Source: Paracamarosporium sp. OC-R06-R3 (lineage: Eukaryota; Ascomycota; Dothideomycetes; Pleosporales; Didymosphaeriaceae). From it: DNA of 64,000 bases. Positions 11,203-24,112 of the stretch are shown here, in pieces (position 1 is the first letter of the stretch; each line of letters starts with the position of its first letter). The notes under the pieces were generated by a model, which was given only the letters and a program-made list of their open reading frames with translations, had not been told where the DNA came from and ran no database searches. Made by a program: the position numbers and the translations under genes. The stretch spans positions 62,001 to 126,000 of the forward strand of contig JACVRA010000406.1 of assembly GCA_019828545.1 (NCBI GenBank), written 5' to 3'.

Positions 11203-12017
11203 ATTGTAGGGCTGAGCGAAACAATGAATGAAACGAACAAGAAAACACAGTCAAGAACAGCCAGAACACAGTGACAATTCGGCTGTCCCGCTGTTCTGGA
11301 CACCAGGAGGTAAGCAGCTACGAAGGTAGGTACTGAGGGTTTCTGGCGGGAAGTCGCGGTGGCAGCGGCAGTGTCTTATGACCTTGATCGGTAGCTGAGC
11401 TTGAAGGAGCTGGCATGGCTAACCGGAAGCTCTAAGAAGGTGGTCAGCCCTGTAGGTCATGACCACTCGACGCCGGCTGGTGGGGGTGCCCGTTGACATG
11501 TTAGCAAACTGGCAAACTTGTACTCGATACCTGCAACGACACGGCACTTAGCCAGGTAATACCTGGTACCCGGCACGCCGCGAGCCGAGCCATACCGCAG
11601 ACTAGAAGAAGAGCGGCCAGTTGGAAGAAGGGGAACAGGAATGAAAAAGCGGTGTTGAGGTGGGATGGAGCTGCTGACTAGGAAGCCTGGTCCGGTAGCA
11701 CCAGCTACCCCTCCTCCGGGCGCGCTGTCACCGGAAAACTATCTATCGTGGACGGCTTCTGTCGAGTGCCCTGCTTCCGGTCGCCAAGCTGACGGTGGCT
11801 TTTGAGGCGGCTCACACGGATGCCCAAGGCCAGGTGTGGATGCATGTTGTCGCGCATGTGCTGTGGTCATCTTGCAGCAGCGTGGGCCCAGCTGGATCCT
11901 TCCCGTGCCCCCCGCGCGCTAGTCTGTATTCGAACGTCACGTTTCTTCGCGAAAGCGCTTATCCCGCGACGCGTCCGCCCGCTTCCGTCTTGTCAACACC
12001 AGCTATCGCACCATGAC
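11203..12017. other. Divergent promoter region
   Basis: This 815-base, fairly GC-rich gap lies between the start of the secreted-protein gene (minus) and the Stn1 start (plus). Frames inside it run out of phase with the genes. I see no gene. Confidence 0.5.
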
Positions 12018-12844
12018 ATGTCAACGCATCACTCTGCGCCAAAGTACCGACTTTACCCGGCCTTCTGCTTCAAGGCGTCTCCCACTTTCAATGACTGGGT
12101 GAAAATAACAGCTGCCGATGTGCAGCTGCTACGGAAGGAACCAGAGTTCATGAGTACGCTCGCCACATACGTCTCACCGAGATGCCCACTGACGGATCAC
12201 TTCTAGTCCCGCACACCTATTTCTATCTCAACCACCCCATTCGATACATCTACCTTGTCGGGGTTGTCGTTGCTATCAATGACATCAACCTGAGATACAC
12301 CACGCTCACACTCGACGATGGAAGCGGCACCACCCTCGAAGTCAAGATAAAACGTATACCTGCGGAGCTATACAACCCCGTTGACAGCCCTTCGAATACC
12401 GAGGTCGATAACCTGAATGTTGTTAGTGGGTTAGGACAGTTCGACGTTAGTGTGGATAGTCAGAGTGTGGATATTGGCACGATCATCAAGGTCAAAGGCA
12501 TGATCTCCGAGTTTCGAGGTTTTAAACAACTGGAACTGAAGAGGATATGGATTGTCTCGACGACCGACGAAGAGACCAAATTCTGGGAAGCTCTTGCCAC
12601 GTTCAAGAAGGACATTCTGGGCAGGCCGTGGCACCTTAGCAAAGCGGAGGGTGGGAAGATCAAGAAAGAGATGAAGATGGAAAGGAAGCAAGCAAGAGAG
12701 TACGAGAGGCAAATGGCGCTACATGAGGCCAAGAAGATGGAAAAGAGGAGAGCGCGCGCGGAGTATCTGGCGCAGAAAGAGGCAAAGTACGAGGCGCGGC
12801 GGCGAAAAGAGGATATTATTATGAATGCTGGAGCTTTGATCTGA
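12018..12844 (+). CDS. STN1: Telomere-capping protein Stn1 (CST complex OB-fold protein)
   Basis: Two exons, 12018-12153 and 12207-12844, give 257 residues. The first exon has YRLYPAFCFKASPTFNDWVK and ends at a GTACGC donor. The second opens PHTYFYLNHPIRYIYLVGVV and continues AINDINLRYTTLTLDDGSGT, GTIIKVKGMISEFRGFKQLE and LKRIWIVST, the beta strands of the N-terminal OB fold of Stn1. That subunit, with Ten1 (and Cdc13 or Ctc1), caps telomeres and assists polymerase alpha in C-strand fill-in. The C-terminus is a highly charged K/E/R helix. The short length and the lack of a C-terminal winged-helix pair match the short Stn1 forms of filamentous ascomycetes. Confidence 0.87.
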
Positions 12845-13584
12845 TCCTCCGTCCTAACACGATTCTATTCAGGAACTATGCGTCGTGTTTCTTGAGAAGC
12901 CTCCCTTATGTGTTCCTTTCTCCATTTGTCTGTGTACAGGATTCTTTGCGAGGGACTGGCCACCACTACTCTCAGAGAACACCGCAACAATACTGCCAAA
13001 TTATTCATTATCGAGCCGAACATACTGATCTTGGACACACCACGTTCATGTATCACCTTGGTTCTCGACCGGAACAGATTTTATGCTGTTTTCCGCTATT
13101 CTTTGGCACGAGCGCTGCCATGCGATGTCCTTGCAAGCATTCAATACACTCATCGCGTTGAGGCTCTGACTTACGCTAATTCACAGTTACAGGGCAAATG
13201 TTTGAGTACGATTGGCATTGCCTATTGGAAGGTGAAACAGTGAACTCAAGCATCTGTTCCTAGCGGTGTGCAATGCATCCGAAAATCTCGGGGCTGACAC
13301 ACATGTCTGGCCCTTAGAGACCGATTTGCGATCTGTGTAACCCACAAGCGCGATCGTAGTCGCGCACTGTTCCGTGATGCTGCGCCTACTTCTTAGCAGG
13401 CAGCACTTTTTAAGCGCCCATGTGGGATCATCACGAAGAAGCCAACCAACCAGCATACTCTATAAATATTACGGCGCGTACGGCACTGCCCTCCTACAAT
13501 CGAGAAGCAACATGCAGCAACGAGAACTTCTGATACTCGTGTCTTGCTTCTTCCCCATATCGCTTTCCCCACATTTCCCTCTCG
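12845..13584. other. Intergenic, no gene seen
   Basis: This 740-base gap contains only short frames without recognisable content. A pyrimidine-rich stretch just before 13585 would suit the core promoter of the HET gene. Confidence 0.45.
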
Positions 13585-15660
13585 ATGGCATTTCCTAGAA
13601 CCTACAACAATGAAGTCAATAACACAGGAAATGGCATCCATAACCCCCGCTACGACCAGTCATACCTGGAATCCCATCTTGAATCTTATGCCATGAAACC
13701 AGTTTCTCCCTACGACACCCATGATCCCAACGACGCCTTCTACGATAGCACCGAACCGGACCTACCTCCTCACAACGACCCTAAATTGCCGCTTGAGTAC
13801 GAAACCCTCCAGCGGCCGCCAAATGGGCGCTGGATCCGCGTCCTCAAGCTGGAGCCCGGATACGTCTACATGAAAATCCGCGTCTCACTCCTCCACATCA
13901 ACCTTGATGATCCGTCCCACATCCCCTACGAAGCCATAAGCTACACCTGGCGCGCATACTACTCTTTCGAATCGCACAAGGACGATTGGAAGTACGAAAT
14001 CATCTGCAACGACCGCTGGGTCAACGTAACGCGCAGCCTCTTCCACGCCTTGTCTATGTTCAGGCGGACTGATCGTGCGAGAATCATCTGGGCTGATGCG
14101 CTGTGCATCAATCAAAGAGATGAAGAGGAGAAAGGGTACCAGGTTGGTCTTATGCAGCAGATCTATAAGCGCGCGTTTCATGTGCTGATCTGGGTTGGGT
14201 ATCGTTGGACGAAAGTGGTGAAGAAGAGTTTGGATTTAGTGTGTGCGATTGTGAATCAAGAGTGTTCTTCAAAGGAGAGAAGAGAGGTTGTTGCGGAGTG
14301 GTACGATGAGCCGAGTATTCTAGAGATGGATGATGTGGCGCCTCCGGATCCAGATTCACCTTCATCTTTCTATGCAGAGGACTTCCCCGAGGAAGAAGGT
14401 AGAGTGCAACTTGATGCGCAGACGATGGAGCCACTGAAGGATTTGTTCGAAGCGCTGTATTTTTCGCGTTTATGGGTGTTTCAGGAAGTTGCGTTGAGTC
14501 CGCTGGCGACTATGTGCTGGAGCCAGGGACGAATACGCTTCGAGTGGGTGGCCCTTGTTGCTGACCTCATATCGCGGAATCCGGACTATCTCACTTCCTT
14601 TTCTGTCTGCGAGGATGCTGTCGACGGGTTGCAAAACTGTGCGAACATGTACAATACATGGAGGGGAAAGTATGCAGAGACGCCCTTCTTCGATCTTTTG
14701 CTTAGCACACGGGCGTTGAAAGCGGGCGTTGCAAGAGATAAGGTTTATGGATTATTGGGCATCAAGACAATTGATTCAGAACCAGAGCAGAACGTCATAT
14801 TCACGGAGGCGAACTATTTGATCGAGGAGCGAGAAGTGTGGAAGAGGGTAGCTCACAAGATCCTAGTGGAACAAGGCGATGTCAGGTGTTTGGCTGCTAT
14901 CAATCGCATCGATGATTCTACCAGTTCTCCGTCATGGATTCCAAACTTCGCCAATCTCCCCGAGATATTCCTCCCGTCTCTGCACCCCGATGCACACAGT
15001 AGGATAACCGAAGCTTGTATATCTCTCAACCTATCCTGTTATATCCCTGACTGTCTTTCTGTCAAAGCAATCACGGTTGATTCAATTGTGTCGCTCATCA
15101 GACCAAGACTTGAACCAGAAACACATTGGCGCCATATTTCAGTTCACGCACAGCTACTTGAATTGATTAGTCAACTGATCCCGACATTCACGTGGAAAAC
15201 GCTAGCCCTATGCCTCACGCAAGGCTTTGATTTCTCGCTCACGACAGCAGTAACTGATATCACTAGCCATATTGCAGCCTTACGCGCTTTCTACGAATGG
15301 AACGAGAGGCCCCATCTCACAGAAGACAATCTTATTGTACCACCTCCGAACACTGCAAGCGACGACGTCAGAGCGGCATATAAGTTTTTCTGCGCTGCCG
15401 CAAAAGCAGTAAGAGGAAGATGTTTGTTTACGACAGGGGCAGCGATGCTTGGTGTTGGGCCAGCAGGTCTGCGAGAAGGAGATGTCATACTGACTGTGAA
15501 TGGCTTGAGTGTGCCTTTTTCAGCCAGGAACGTGGACAATGCTAGTGGAAGGGAGCATTGGAGGCTTTTAGGTCCATGCTATGTTGATGGAATGATGCAT
15601 TCAGATAAGACGATGGGGACTAGGAGATTTGTAGAAGCGCATGTGTTAAACATTGTCTAG
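13585..15660 (+). CDS. HET-domain (heterokaryon incompatibility-like) protein
   Basis: Single exon of 691 residues. The three HET blocks are visible: YEAISYTWR at residues 115-123, IIWADALCINQRDEEEKGYQ from 167, and FSRLWVFQEVALSPLATMCW further on. The C-terminal part, RCLFTTGAAMLGVGPAGLRE then GDVILTVNGLSVPF, is the usual tail of this family. HET proteins trigger cell death after fusion of unlike hyphae when paired with a partner; the domain is distantly related to TIR. Which partner it would have is unknown. About 1 kb separates it from a second HET gene on the same strand. Confidence 0.93.
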   Translation: MAFPRTYNNEVNNTGNGIHNPRYDQSYLESHLESYAMKPVSPYDTHDPNDAFYDSTEPDLPPHNDPKLPLEYETLQRPPNGRWIRVLKLEPGYVYMKIRVSLLHINLDDPSHIPYEAISYTWRAYYSFESHKDDWKYEIICNDRWVNVTRSLFHALSMFRRTDRARIIWADALCINQRDEEEKGYQVGLMQQIYKRAFHVLIWVGYRWTKVVKKSLDLVCAIVNQECSSKERREVVAEWYDEPSILEMDDVAPPDPDSPSSFYAEDFPEEEGRVQLDAQTMEPLKDLFEALYFSRLWVFQEVALSPLATMCWSQGRIRFEWVALVADLISRNPDYLTSFSVCEDAVDGLQNCANMYNTWRGKYAETPFFDLLLSTRALKAGVARDKVYGLLGIKTIDSEPEQNVIFTEANYLIEEREVWKRVAHKILVEQGDVRCLAAINRIDDSTSSPSWIPNFANLPEIFLPSLHPDAHSRITEACISLNLSCYIPDCLSVKAITVDSIVSLIRPRLEPETHWRHISVHAQLLELISQLIPTFTWKTLALCLTQGFDFSLTTAVTDITSHIAALRAFYEWNERPHLTEDNLIVPPPNTASDDVRAAYKFFCAAAKAVRGRCLFTTGAAMLGVGPAGLREGDVILTVNGLSVPFSARNVDNASGREHWRLLGPCYVDGMMHSDKTMGTRRFVEAHVLNIV

Positions 15661-16649
15661 AGAGGAATGAAGGGGATTATAGGGATGACTGATATTCCCT
15701 TGAGCAAACTCATAAACTCGGACATATGCGATTACATAGCGCTGGAATTTCCCTAGCTTAACTCATCGATTGTCGTTCCCGCGGCAGTGCTGTTCTCGGA
15801 TGAATCATTTGGACCAAGTATGCTTTTCTAACCCCGACAGTGTAGGCGTTGAACCAGGCTGTAGCTGAAGACAGTTCTTTTTGTGATAGACTCATTAGAA
15901 GAAGGTTGTTATTATCATCGCACATTAGCTCCACGTTTGAATGGAGCACCCCATGAAAGCCTACGATCTTGATTGTACCCATGTCCTGTAAACATGTCAA
16001 GCAGTAACCAATCAATCGATCTGATGACATTTTCTAAGCCATTATAGGTATAGGTTTTACGTGTCGAGTCAGATCATTGATCCGTCATGCCAGCACCGTG
16101 TACAATGGATCTCTACGATGGTCCCATGCCCAATAGCGGAAGTTCACGCGTTTCCGATTGACGACAAGTAGCGAACTATAAGTACGAAAGGGCGAACGGT
16201 GGCGCTTACAAAACTAACCCATTATGAAAGTGAGCTTGTGCGTTGTGTACGTTTAGGAAAGATACCATTGGCAGTAGTAATCTAGAATGCCAACCATGAT
16301 AAGCTCATAAGTTTATCTGATTGCAATATACTCTAACAATTGCTTGCATCTGGTTACTCCACTGCTACACTTTGATGTGGGAGCGAGATTCAAGTATAAG
16401 AATTCTCAAAGCTCGCTAATACATTGCGATACTGACTACGAATTCCAACATTTTTCATCATTGAGTGACCTATCTTTACATTCAATCTGCTGAAAAGAAA
16501 CCCTCGCTTACCATATTGTACAGGGATCAAAAGTTTAATTAACTGTATTCTTACTTACCGAGTTGCCAAGCGGTGTCAGCATGTCTGCCTAAAATTCTGC
16601 CAACCTCAATCTAAATATTGATCATAGTACATCCCCTAAAGCACAGCAA
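15661..16649. other. AT-rich gap between two HET genes
   Basis: Nearly 1 kb without a supported gene. A minus-strand frame at 15758-16030 (90 codons, begins MSSDRLIGYCLTCLQDMGTI) is the only one with mixed protein-like composition; I could not tie it to a family. Confidence 0.4.
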
Positions 16650-18592
16650 ATGGATAGCCAAGAGACCTCAGAATACGGACAACCAGTGCCACATCATTGT
16701 CGATATTGTCCAAAGATAGTAAATGACTGGTGGCTTACATACACGATCTTCGAAGTTCAATCACTCGCTCGAACATGCGAATTTTTCAGCTGGGCTTTAC
16801 AGCGTCCATCGGAGAACCCAGACAGGAGAGCTGAGCTAAGATTATGCATAGTCACGAGCTCAGACGACCATAAGTTTCTCCGGATGACTTGGGCAGCTAA
16901 CAACGATACGGGAGTCCCAGACGCATGTACACTTCCTGTGTTTGCAGAAGAAGGTATTTCAACATCTTTAGACCACATATTGTGTACCTAATGAATTCAG
17001 GAGATCCTGCTGCTTTATATATCAAGTCACGACCTTTGGCGCGTTCGAACGATAATGAGATAACATTGAAGAGCTATAGCGATCTTCTGCATCGCTGTTT
17101 GGCTCATGAGAGGTGTCGAAAGGCAGCGCTCAGATTGTCAGACTACCCAGCACCCACACGTCTACTGTGTGTTAATGATAAAGAGGACGCAACTATACAA
17201 TTACATACAATCAAGAACCAAACACGTCCTTCGTATGCAGTGTTGAGCTACTGTTGGGGTGGCTCCCAACAAGCTGCAAAGACTACCACAACAAACATCG
17301 AGACACGGCTCCAAACGATCAAATTGTCCCAGTTGCCCCAAACAATTAGAGACGCTGTGAAAGTGACTCGAGCGTTGGGACTGTCTTACCTCTGGGTCGA
17401 TGCGCTCTGCATTCTTCAAGATTGCCAGGATGATCTCGACAATAAACTGATCAAGATGTCAAGCGTGTATCGGGGAGCAACTGTGTGTATTTCTGCCGCA
17501 AGTGCTGGGAACAGCAATGAGGGATTTCTTGGAGATCGCAACCTTACACAGGCATACGGTGCTTTATTCAAGATGAATTACGAACGCCAGGAAGGTGCAG
17601 ATCATAAACATGGCTCCATTATGTTGTGTGAACATTCCATTCATGACAATATGCAAGAGCCAATTGATGAGAGAGCATGGACAATGCAGGAACACATACT
17701 TCCGTTACGTCTTCTCAGATTTGGTTCAAAACAAACAAGTTGGAGATGTTCTTTTGGTGTTTGGAACATCGATGGAGGAGCCTTGCCTCAACTGACAGTA
17801 AACACTGGGTTTAAGTGGGTCCTTGACCCCCACCATATGGACGAATTACGGTCGAAAATGAAGAAAGTGGAGTATCTAGCGGGGTCCAGCCCGGGAAGCT
17901 TTTATGATAATTGGCTTACGAATATTCAGAGCTTCTCGCATCGTAAGCATAGCGATCCAAGGGATACCTTACCTGCTTGTGCTGCTTTGGCAGAGGTATT
18001 TGCAGAGATAATGGGCTGGACCGCGTCCGACTATCTTGCGGGCTTATGGAGAAAGGACTTCGTATCGCAGCTCGTATGGAAACGGTCAATAGATCCAAAG
18101 CTTGAACAGCTCCAGACCAGATACGGCCCGACCTGGTCATGGGCTTCCGTCAATGGACCGATTGAGTACTACGGTCGAGATTTTCCCGTAAACATCGAGG
18201 ACTATATGGAGACTGAAGTCACACTCAAGAATCAAGACATCGTCCTTGAAAATATCAACCTTCCATATTCCAAAGTTTTGTCAGGTCGTCTGTGGTTAAA
18301 TGGTCGACTGCAAAGAGCACGTTGGGACGGATCCAGGCTCTACCGGACTACCTTAAGCGAATTGGCCTTGCCCATACAGATTCAATGGGATTTGCGCAGA
18401 AGCAACTATTGCCGTGAGGTATGGTGTCTTGAAGTATATAAATCACAGGGTTGCATAGGTCTAGTCCTCAATATTAAGAATAAAACAGAGTTTGAGCGTT
18501 TGGGGATCTTTGAAAGCGATCCAGGATTGCCTTGTCAAATTACCAAAGAATGGTTCCACGAGGCCAAATTGGAGACCATCGTTCTTTGCTGA
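16650..18592 (+). CDS. HET-domain protein
   Basis: Two exons, 16650-16953 and 17001-18592, join through a 47-base intron to give 631 residues. The HET blocks are YAVLSYCWGG at residues 180-189, YLWVDALCILQD at 231-242, and ERAWTMQEHILPLRLLRFGS. The N-terminal exon has HHCRYCPKI, a Cys/His pair seen in many fungal HET proteins. The layout is the common stand-alone HET type, without a NACHT or repeat region. It differs enough from the upstream HET protein not to be a recent copy. Confidence 0.92.
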
Positions 18593-20228
18593 TTTCTTGA
18601 ACCGCCGGTAGGACATAAACTCCAGAACTCGATCTAAAAGCCCTAGTTGAGTGATAATGGGTGACAACCGTTACAGTCCCTTCTAGGGTGTTACATGAGA
18701 CACAGCTATCTTGTGAAGGGAAGACAATCCTTAGAAGTCGTCACAGCGAAGAAAGACCGTCTCATTTTTTCTGCGTTAGGAGGCGCAATAGTAGCATCAG
18801 AACATGTAAAGAAATTATTCGATTGCCCAATTTTAAGTATGGTGAACGTGGTTTAATGTATTGAGAATATATCTGTTACTCTAAAGAAGGTGAATAATGC
18901 CAAAAATAGATAAATAAAGATTTTACCCCCCGCATGGTCTGAATTGTGTGGAGGATGACTGGGCTGCATGTTTGGAACAACGGCTGACCTCTTCTCAGAG
19001 AACAAGGCTCACCACGGTATAAGAAAAAAATAGAGTAGGCAGCAGGAGGAGACTGGACCGAAGGTCAATAGAAGAGTCCCATTGAAGGGGCGGGTTCCTG
19101 CCCGTCTCTTCACACAGCTGCTTCTCATCTGGACGGCCCGTGACTGATTCCGAAGTAGAGGTAGATATAGTCTACAAACACATGAATTCAATGTTCACAT
19201 GTGGTTCTCAGTGCTAACCAGGTGCTTGCACGAATACTCCTATCGCGTGGTAGCGTGAGACGTGTAGTCGGAGTTAGGTCCGGCTACAGCACGCTTCAGT
19301 GCTTTGATTTATTTCCTACTAAGCTCAGACCTTCTAACGTCACCTAGAACGAGTTTAATACCAAGGTAACTATAATATATTGAGATATCGTGCTAAGAGT
19401 CGAAGGAGGTGAGACCCACATAGGGCGGAAAATAGAAGATATACAGTTATGTACAGCGACGTATTGTATATATAAAGGTAATGATACTCCAGCTGTAATA
19501 GTGCCTATTGGAACGACATAATGGTCACTAAAATAGAAATACATCGCCTACGCGGCCAGCATCGGTAATGAAGTCGATTTCCTGCTTGTTACATGCTGTT
19601 GTGTAACAAAGGAGACCAAGACCTTTGACCCGCGAAAGACGTCGTGAATCTGACTTGTGGGGCAAGACCATGCATCTAAAACTGTGGGAGCCAATGAAAT
19701 AGATCATCAGCAAGGAAGAAATTGCTTTTGCATATCGAAGGGCGCAATCAGTTAGGCTATGCTGACGTGCAATTCAGCCTTGCCACTGATGCCCCATCTG
19801 ACCACGGCTGTTACGGAGTTATCGTATCGTATACGAAGTGATTCAGTTGATCAATCGTCGACGTGCTTAGAAGATGATGACTTTCCGGTCGTTTGTATGT
19901 GATTGACGGGATTTATATGCGCTAGCCATCATAGTGAGAAAGGCGCTACTCGTATTCTTGGGGGCCGAAGGACTGAAGGCTGCAGTATGGTAGCTGAAAA
20001 GCCTGATGCGGCCCAACGATGAGACATGTCCCTACTTAATAAGACATCTGGAGCGCTCGGTGGGAATTCCACTGATTGTGTTTGTTGTAGAGGGTGATTT
20101 ATCCCTTGTTACAGGTACATCCTTCAATTTGAGTCGGATCAGAATAGATGGTGCTGGTGGCCCCTCTCGACTCTCAGCCTTACGCAACATTATTCTTTTA
20201 ATTTCGAGTACACTAACTCGCCACCATC
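18593..20228. other. Gene-free, AT-rich stretch of 1.6 kb
   Basis: No gene is supported here. The stretch is AT-rich with only short frames. A small inverted pair, GGGCGGGTTCCTGCCCGTC near 19087, may mark a decayed repeat. It separates the HET pair from the patatin gene. I see no intact transposase or terminal repeats. Confidence 0.4.
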
Positions 20229-23200
20229 ATGACCTTCGCTATGCGGTCTTCCAGGCAGTCTAGCTTTCCCTGGGAGTCTACGGGAGCGGGGCCGCAAACG
20301 AGCGAGCTCTGCGAAATCTGCGACGAACGTCCGGCTACGGTAAAATGTTCTTGTGAAATGAGGTTCTGCGAAGCGCATTTTTTGAAGCACCAAGCAAAGC
20401 ATCCGAACCATAACCGCGGAAGCTCCCATGCGGAAAAGATATGGTCGTGGGTATCTGGAGCAAAGCTAGCACTGGCTGGAGGCAGTTCCAGAGAGAATTT
20501 CGAGAAAGAGCAAGTGTCTAAATGGTTTGGTTTGTACGTAGATAGAAGCGAGTCGTATCGCGTCACGAGGCTTATAGAGACGACTCGCTTTTCTCATCTT
20601 GTCGAGGAGTCCGTCGGTCTAGGCAATGCTCGCCGACAGTTTCCAAGTATTGTATCTTTTATCGGCGAGACTGGAGCTGGAAAGTCCACGTTGAGTAAGA
20701 TTGCTCACTTCTTCTTGTTGTTGGCGTTGTTTTTCGACAAAACCCAGCTCGAAATTACTGCTAATATCTCCAATAGTCCGCGGTATGATATCTCAAAGTC
20801 AAGACCAAACGATTTTAGACAGCTGGGACACCCCGATGCCCGGTGCGCAACAGGGACAAGCCGCTTTGTTGCCTACCACCGGCGAGGTCAATCTCTTTCC
20901 CGATCCAGATACATTCGGGACCGAAACTCCTCGTTTTTATGCAGATTGTGAGGGCATGCTTGGTGGTGAACCAGCCGCCGCGCAACACCAGCAATCTTGG
21001 GTCAAGGCAGCGAAGAGCAAGTATCTTCTTCAGTCGAGAGACGGTAAGCAGATCGACCGAAAAACGGCTGTAATGACGATCTATCCGCGCTTTTTATACA
21101 TTTTCAGCGATGTCGTTGTTATGGTCACGAAAAACCAGAAAGCATGGGCCGATTCCGTGGTTCATCTGCTGGATTGGAGCCGAGTTGGTTCGCATAATAC
21201 AGTGAACCAGTATGCCTTGCCAGCATTGATTGTCATTCTTAATGGGCCCACCATGGAGAATGAAGCATGGTTGTCTGACGATGACGCGGCGACGAATGAC
21301 TTTTTCATGACAATCGAGCATGAGATCAGAGAGAACAACACGCTGAGAGAAATGGCGCAAAAGGTACCAAGATATCACACAGTTTCTAATGTTGCGTGCT
21401 ATATCCTACAAACGGAGAGAGCTAACAAAGATAGCATGGAGACAAAAGCATGAAGGAATTGCTGTTGCGCAACTTCTCGACAGTTCATGTTCACTATGTT
21501 CCGCTAGAAGGGTACAAAAAGCTTGGTCATCCAGACATTATTGTCAAACAAACCGTCAAGTTGAATAAGCGCATTCGCAAAGATGCTGAACATGTTCAGG
21601 TCCAGCGAAAAGACACTTGGACTCTCTTTGATGCGAATCAAATGCGATCCGTATTTGATTATGCCTTCAAGCATCTCGCATCAGGCAGTGACGAACCGTT
21701 TGATCTGAACCAATGTCGACAACAGGTATCTCCTCCGGTCACTATAGAAGGGCATTTTGCTGAATTTCTGGGTCGATCGTTACATCGCAGCGCTCAGGCG
21801 AATTTTGATGCTACAGCGGCAGTATTCGGCTCTAGCTTGTTCAGAAATGCGCTTAAATTGGACGAGTCAGGTGAGTGAAGTCTCATCATGACCAAGCTAT
21901 CAGACTAACAGTATCTCTTCTAGACATTCTGAATCCATCAGTTATATTTACAAAAGACCTACGAGATGCATGCAAGAGAGCAGTAGACCAATTTCTGAGT
22001 CACAGTCAGCGATGCTCATACGTTCACCCTGAAAACGGCGAAAAATGCGTAAATACCAAGTCTGGCCATGCATCTGGCCATCAGTCAGCCGAGGGTTACC
22101 TCTTAGAAGAAGGGAACTTTGTAGATGGAGACATCGACACGAACCGATTCCTGCAATCGATTGATGCCACCATCACCAGACTTCTCAAGGCCATGAACGA
22201 GCATGAAGATCCGAACAACAAGGTGCGGCGCCTATACGCCACCGAAGCGCATAGGCAGCTTCTCCGTCAGATTCCCGATCAGTCCTTCTGGACCGAGTCT
22301 TTCACTCCTCGATGGATGCATCTCTTTAACAAGATTTACGGTGCTACTTCTGGAAGACTTGTAGGTAGGAAAGCTAGCGTGTGCTATGCGTGCCTCTTCG
22401 GACTTCCAGAATTCACTCTTCCCTGTGGACACGTCCTCTGCTTCTCCTGTCTTCGGGAATTCGACCAATCCTCAGATTTAGAGAGGTACCCTGGCATTGC
22501 GGTCCATAAAGAATGCATTCTTTGCTCTACCAAAAACCAGGAAGGACAAGAAACGTGGCCCTACAAGATGGAATATCATCCAGATCTTAGCGGCATTCGG
22601 GTACTTTCTCTTGACGGAGGTGGTGTGAGAGCAATCATTCAGCTATCTATCCTGCAGCGCCTTCAGGATATCATTAGTCTTGATATTCGCATCGGCGAGT
22701 TGTTTGACCTGATGGTAGGGACTAGCGCAGGTAAGGCTTTGTTTTGATATATGGGACTTAGCTGATGTTACAGGTGGCTTGATTGCCTTGGGTCTTGGTA
22801 TTCACAACCTCGAGATTCAAGATTGCATCTCTCGGTTCAAAGTCTTTTGCAACAATGGGTTCCATCATCGCCACTTCTCCAGGAATAAGCTCACAAGATG
22901 GATGGTCAGACTGATTACACCATCCATCTATAAGACCAAATATCTGGAAGCATCAATGCGCCGAATGTTTGGTCCTCGTGATAGAACACTCTTCGGTCAT
23001 CACGGCAATGCCACCCGCGTGGCAGTCACCACGACAACCGACGATAGAGAAAGTCGGTTGTTAGCCAATTACAACCCGGGCGATGGAAAGCAGTATCTCA
23101 GCTCCACCGTCAATACTTGGGAAGCGTATGTCCATCTCTTTTAGTTGGGATACCTGGTAGTGTGATGTGATTGGCTGACACCACCAAGGGCACGCTGCAC

Positions 23201-24112
23201 ATCCGCAGCGCCAATGTACTTCAAACCTTTTGAGCATGACGGAAGGATTTGTCGAGATGGGGGTCTTAAGAAGAATAACCCAGTCGATATTGCCCTGTCT
23301 GAAGCTAGGACTATATGGGGTCCTCACCTGACATTTGACTTAGTTCTTTCCATCGGCTCTGGCCAAGCCAAAAGCCCACAGCCCACCCCAGAGACAAGTT
23401 TCCGAACCGAGAATTGGCTAATAGAGCTCTTTCAGACGCTCATAACAACCATGAATGGAGAAAACGCATGGAAGGACTTTAAAAGAAGCGTGCAGCATCC
23501 AATATCTGACAGGTGCAACCGTTTGAATGTTAGCTTCCCCTGGGACACCGAGCCCGAGCTTGACGATGTGTCGCAAGTGAACAAGATGGAGGATTTAGCC
23601 AAGAAAGCTAGGTTCTATAATCAAGCTCCCACCGGACTCTTCGCACCAATTCCATCGCAACTGGCCAGTACCGATCACCTCCAAGTGTTAGCTGATATTC
23701 TTAAAGCATCGCTTTACTTCTTTGAGATCCTCGAGCTCAAACAACACGAAGATGTCTCGATCATCAAAGGGTTGATCTGCTGCCGAGTACAGCCTGGTAG
23801 GAAGGCTTTCAAACAGCTGCTTGAAGAGACTTCAGGATTTGTGGTTAAAAGGCAGAAATATAAGATGCCTCAACTGGAACCTGGAAGCCGTTTCAAGCTT
23901 GAAGTGGAGTTTCAACAGCAAGATAAAGATGCTACTGAGCCGATCAGGATAGAGGTCCAATTAAAGGGACATTCAACGACTATCAGTGGATTTCCGACGA
24001 CTCTGCAGGTATGCCTCCACTCTATGTTGACATGTTTTGGAAAATCCAGTATTGGACTAATAGTGTTGATTCACAGATCCTGAAAACCCATTGGGCTCGG
24101 AGTTGGGCGTAG
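20229..24112 (+). CDS. B-box/GTPase/RING/patatin multidomain protein
   Basis: Seven exons fit in phase: 20229-20694, 20777-21363, 21435-21870, 21924-22730, 22774-23125, 23189-24008 and 24077-24112, giving 1167 residues. In order: a B-box-like zinc site (LCEICDERPATVKCSCEMRF, C28/C31); a P-loop GTPase (GETGAGKST at 146-154, Thr-rich switch PTTGEV, DCEG at 212-215); a Cys/His stretch; a RING finger (C650, C653, C664, H666, C669, C672, C694, C697); and a patatin-like phospholipase with oxyanion motif DGGGVR (727-732), nucleophile S764 in GTSAG and D906 in RDGG. All patatin catalytic residues are present. Patatins release fatty acids from membrane lipids; coupling to a nucleotide switch resembles an NLR-like sensor with a lipase output, which is inference. 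The last exon has only 11 codons. Confidence 0.87.

Noticed and set aside
18593..20228. Retrotransposon long terminal repeats
   Set aside because: The stretch is AT-rich and gene-free, but I could not find a pair of direct repeats with a reading frame between them.
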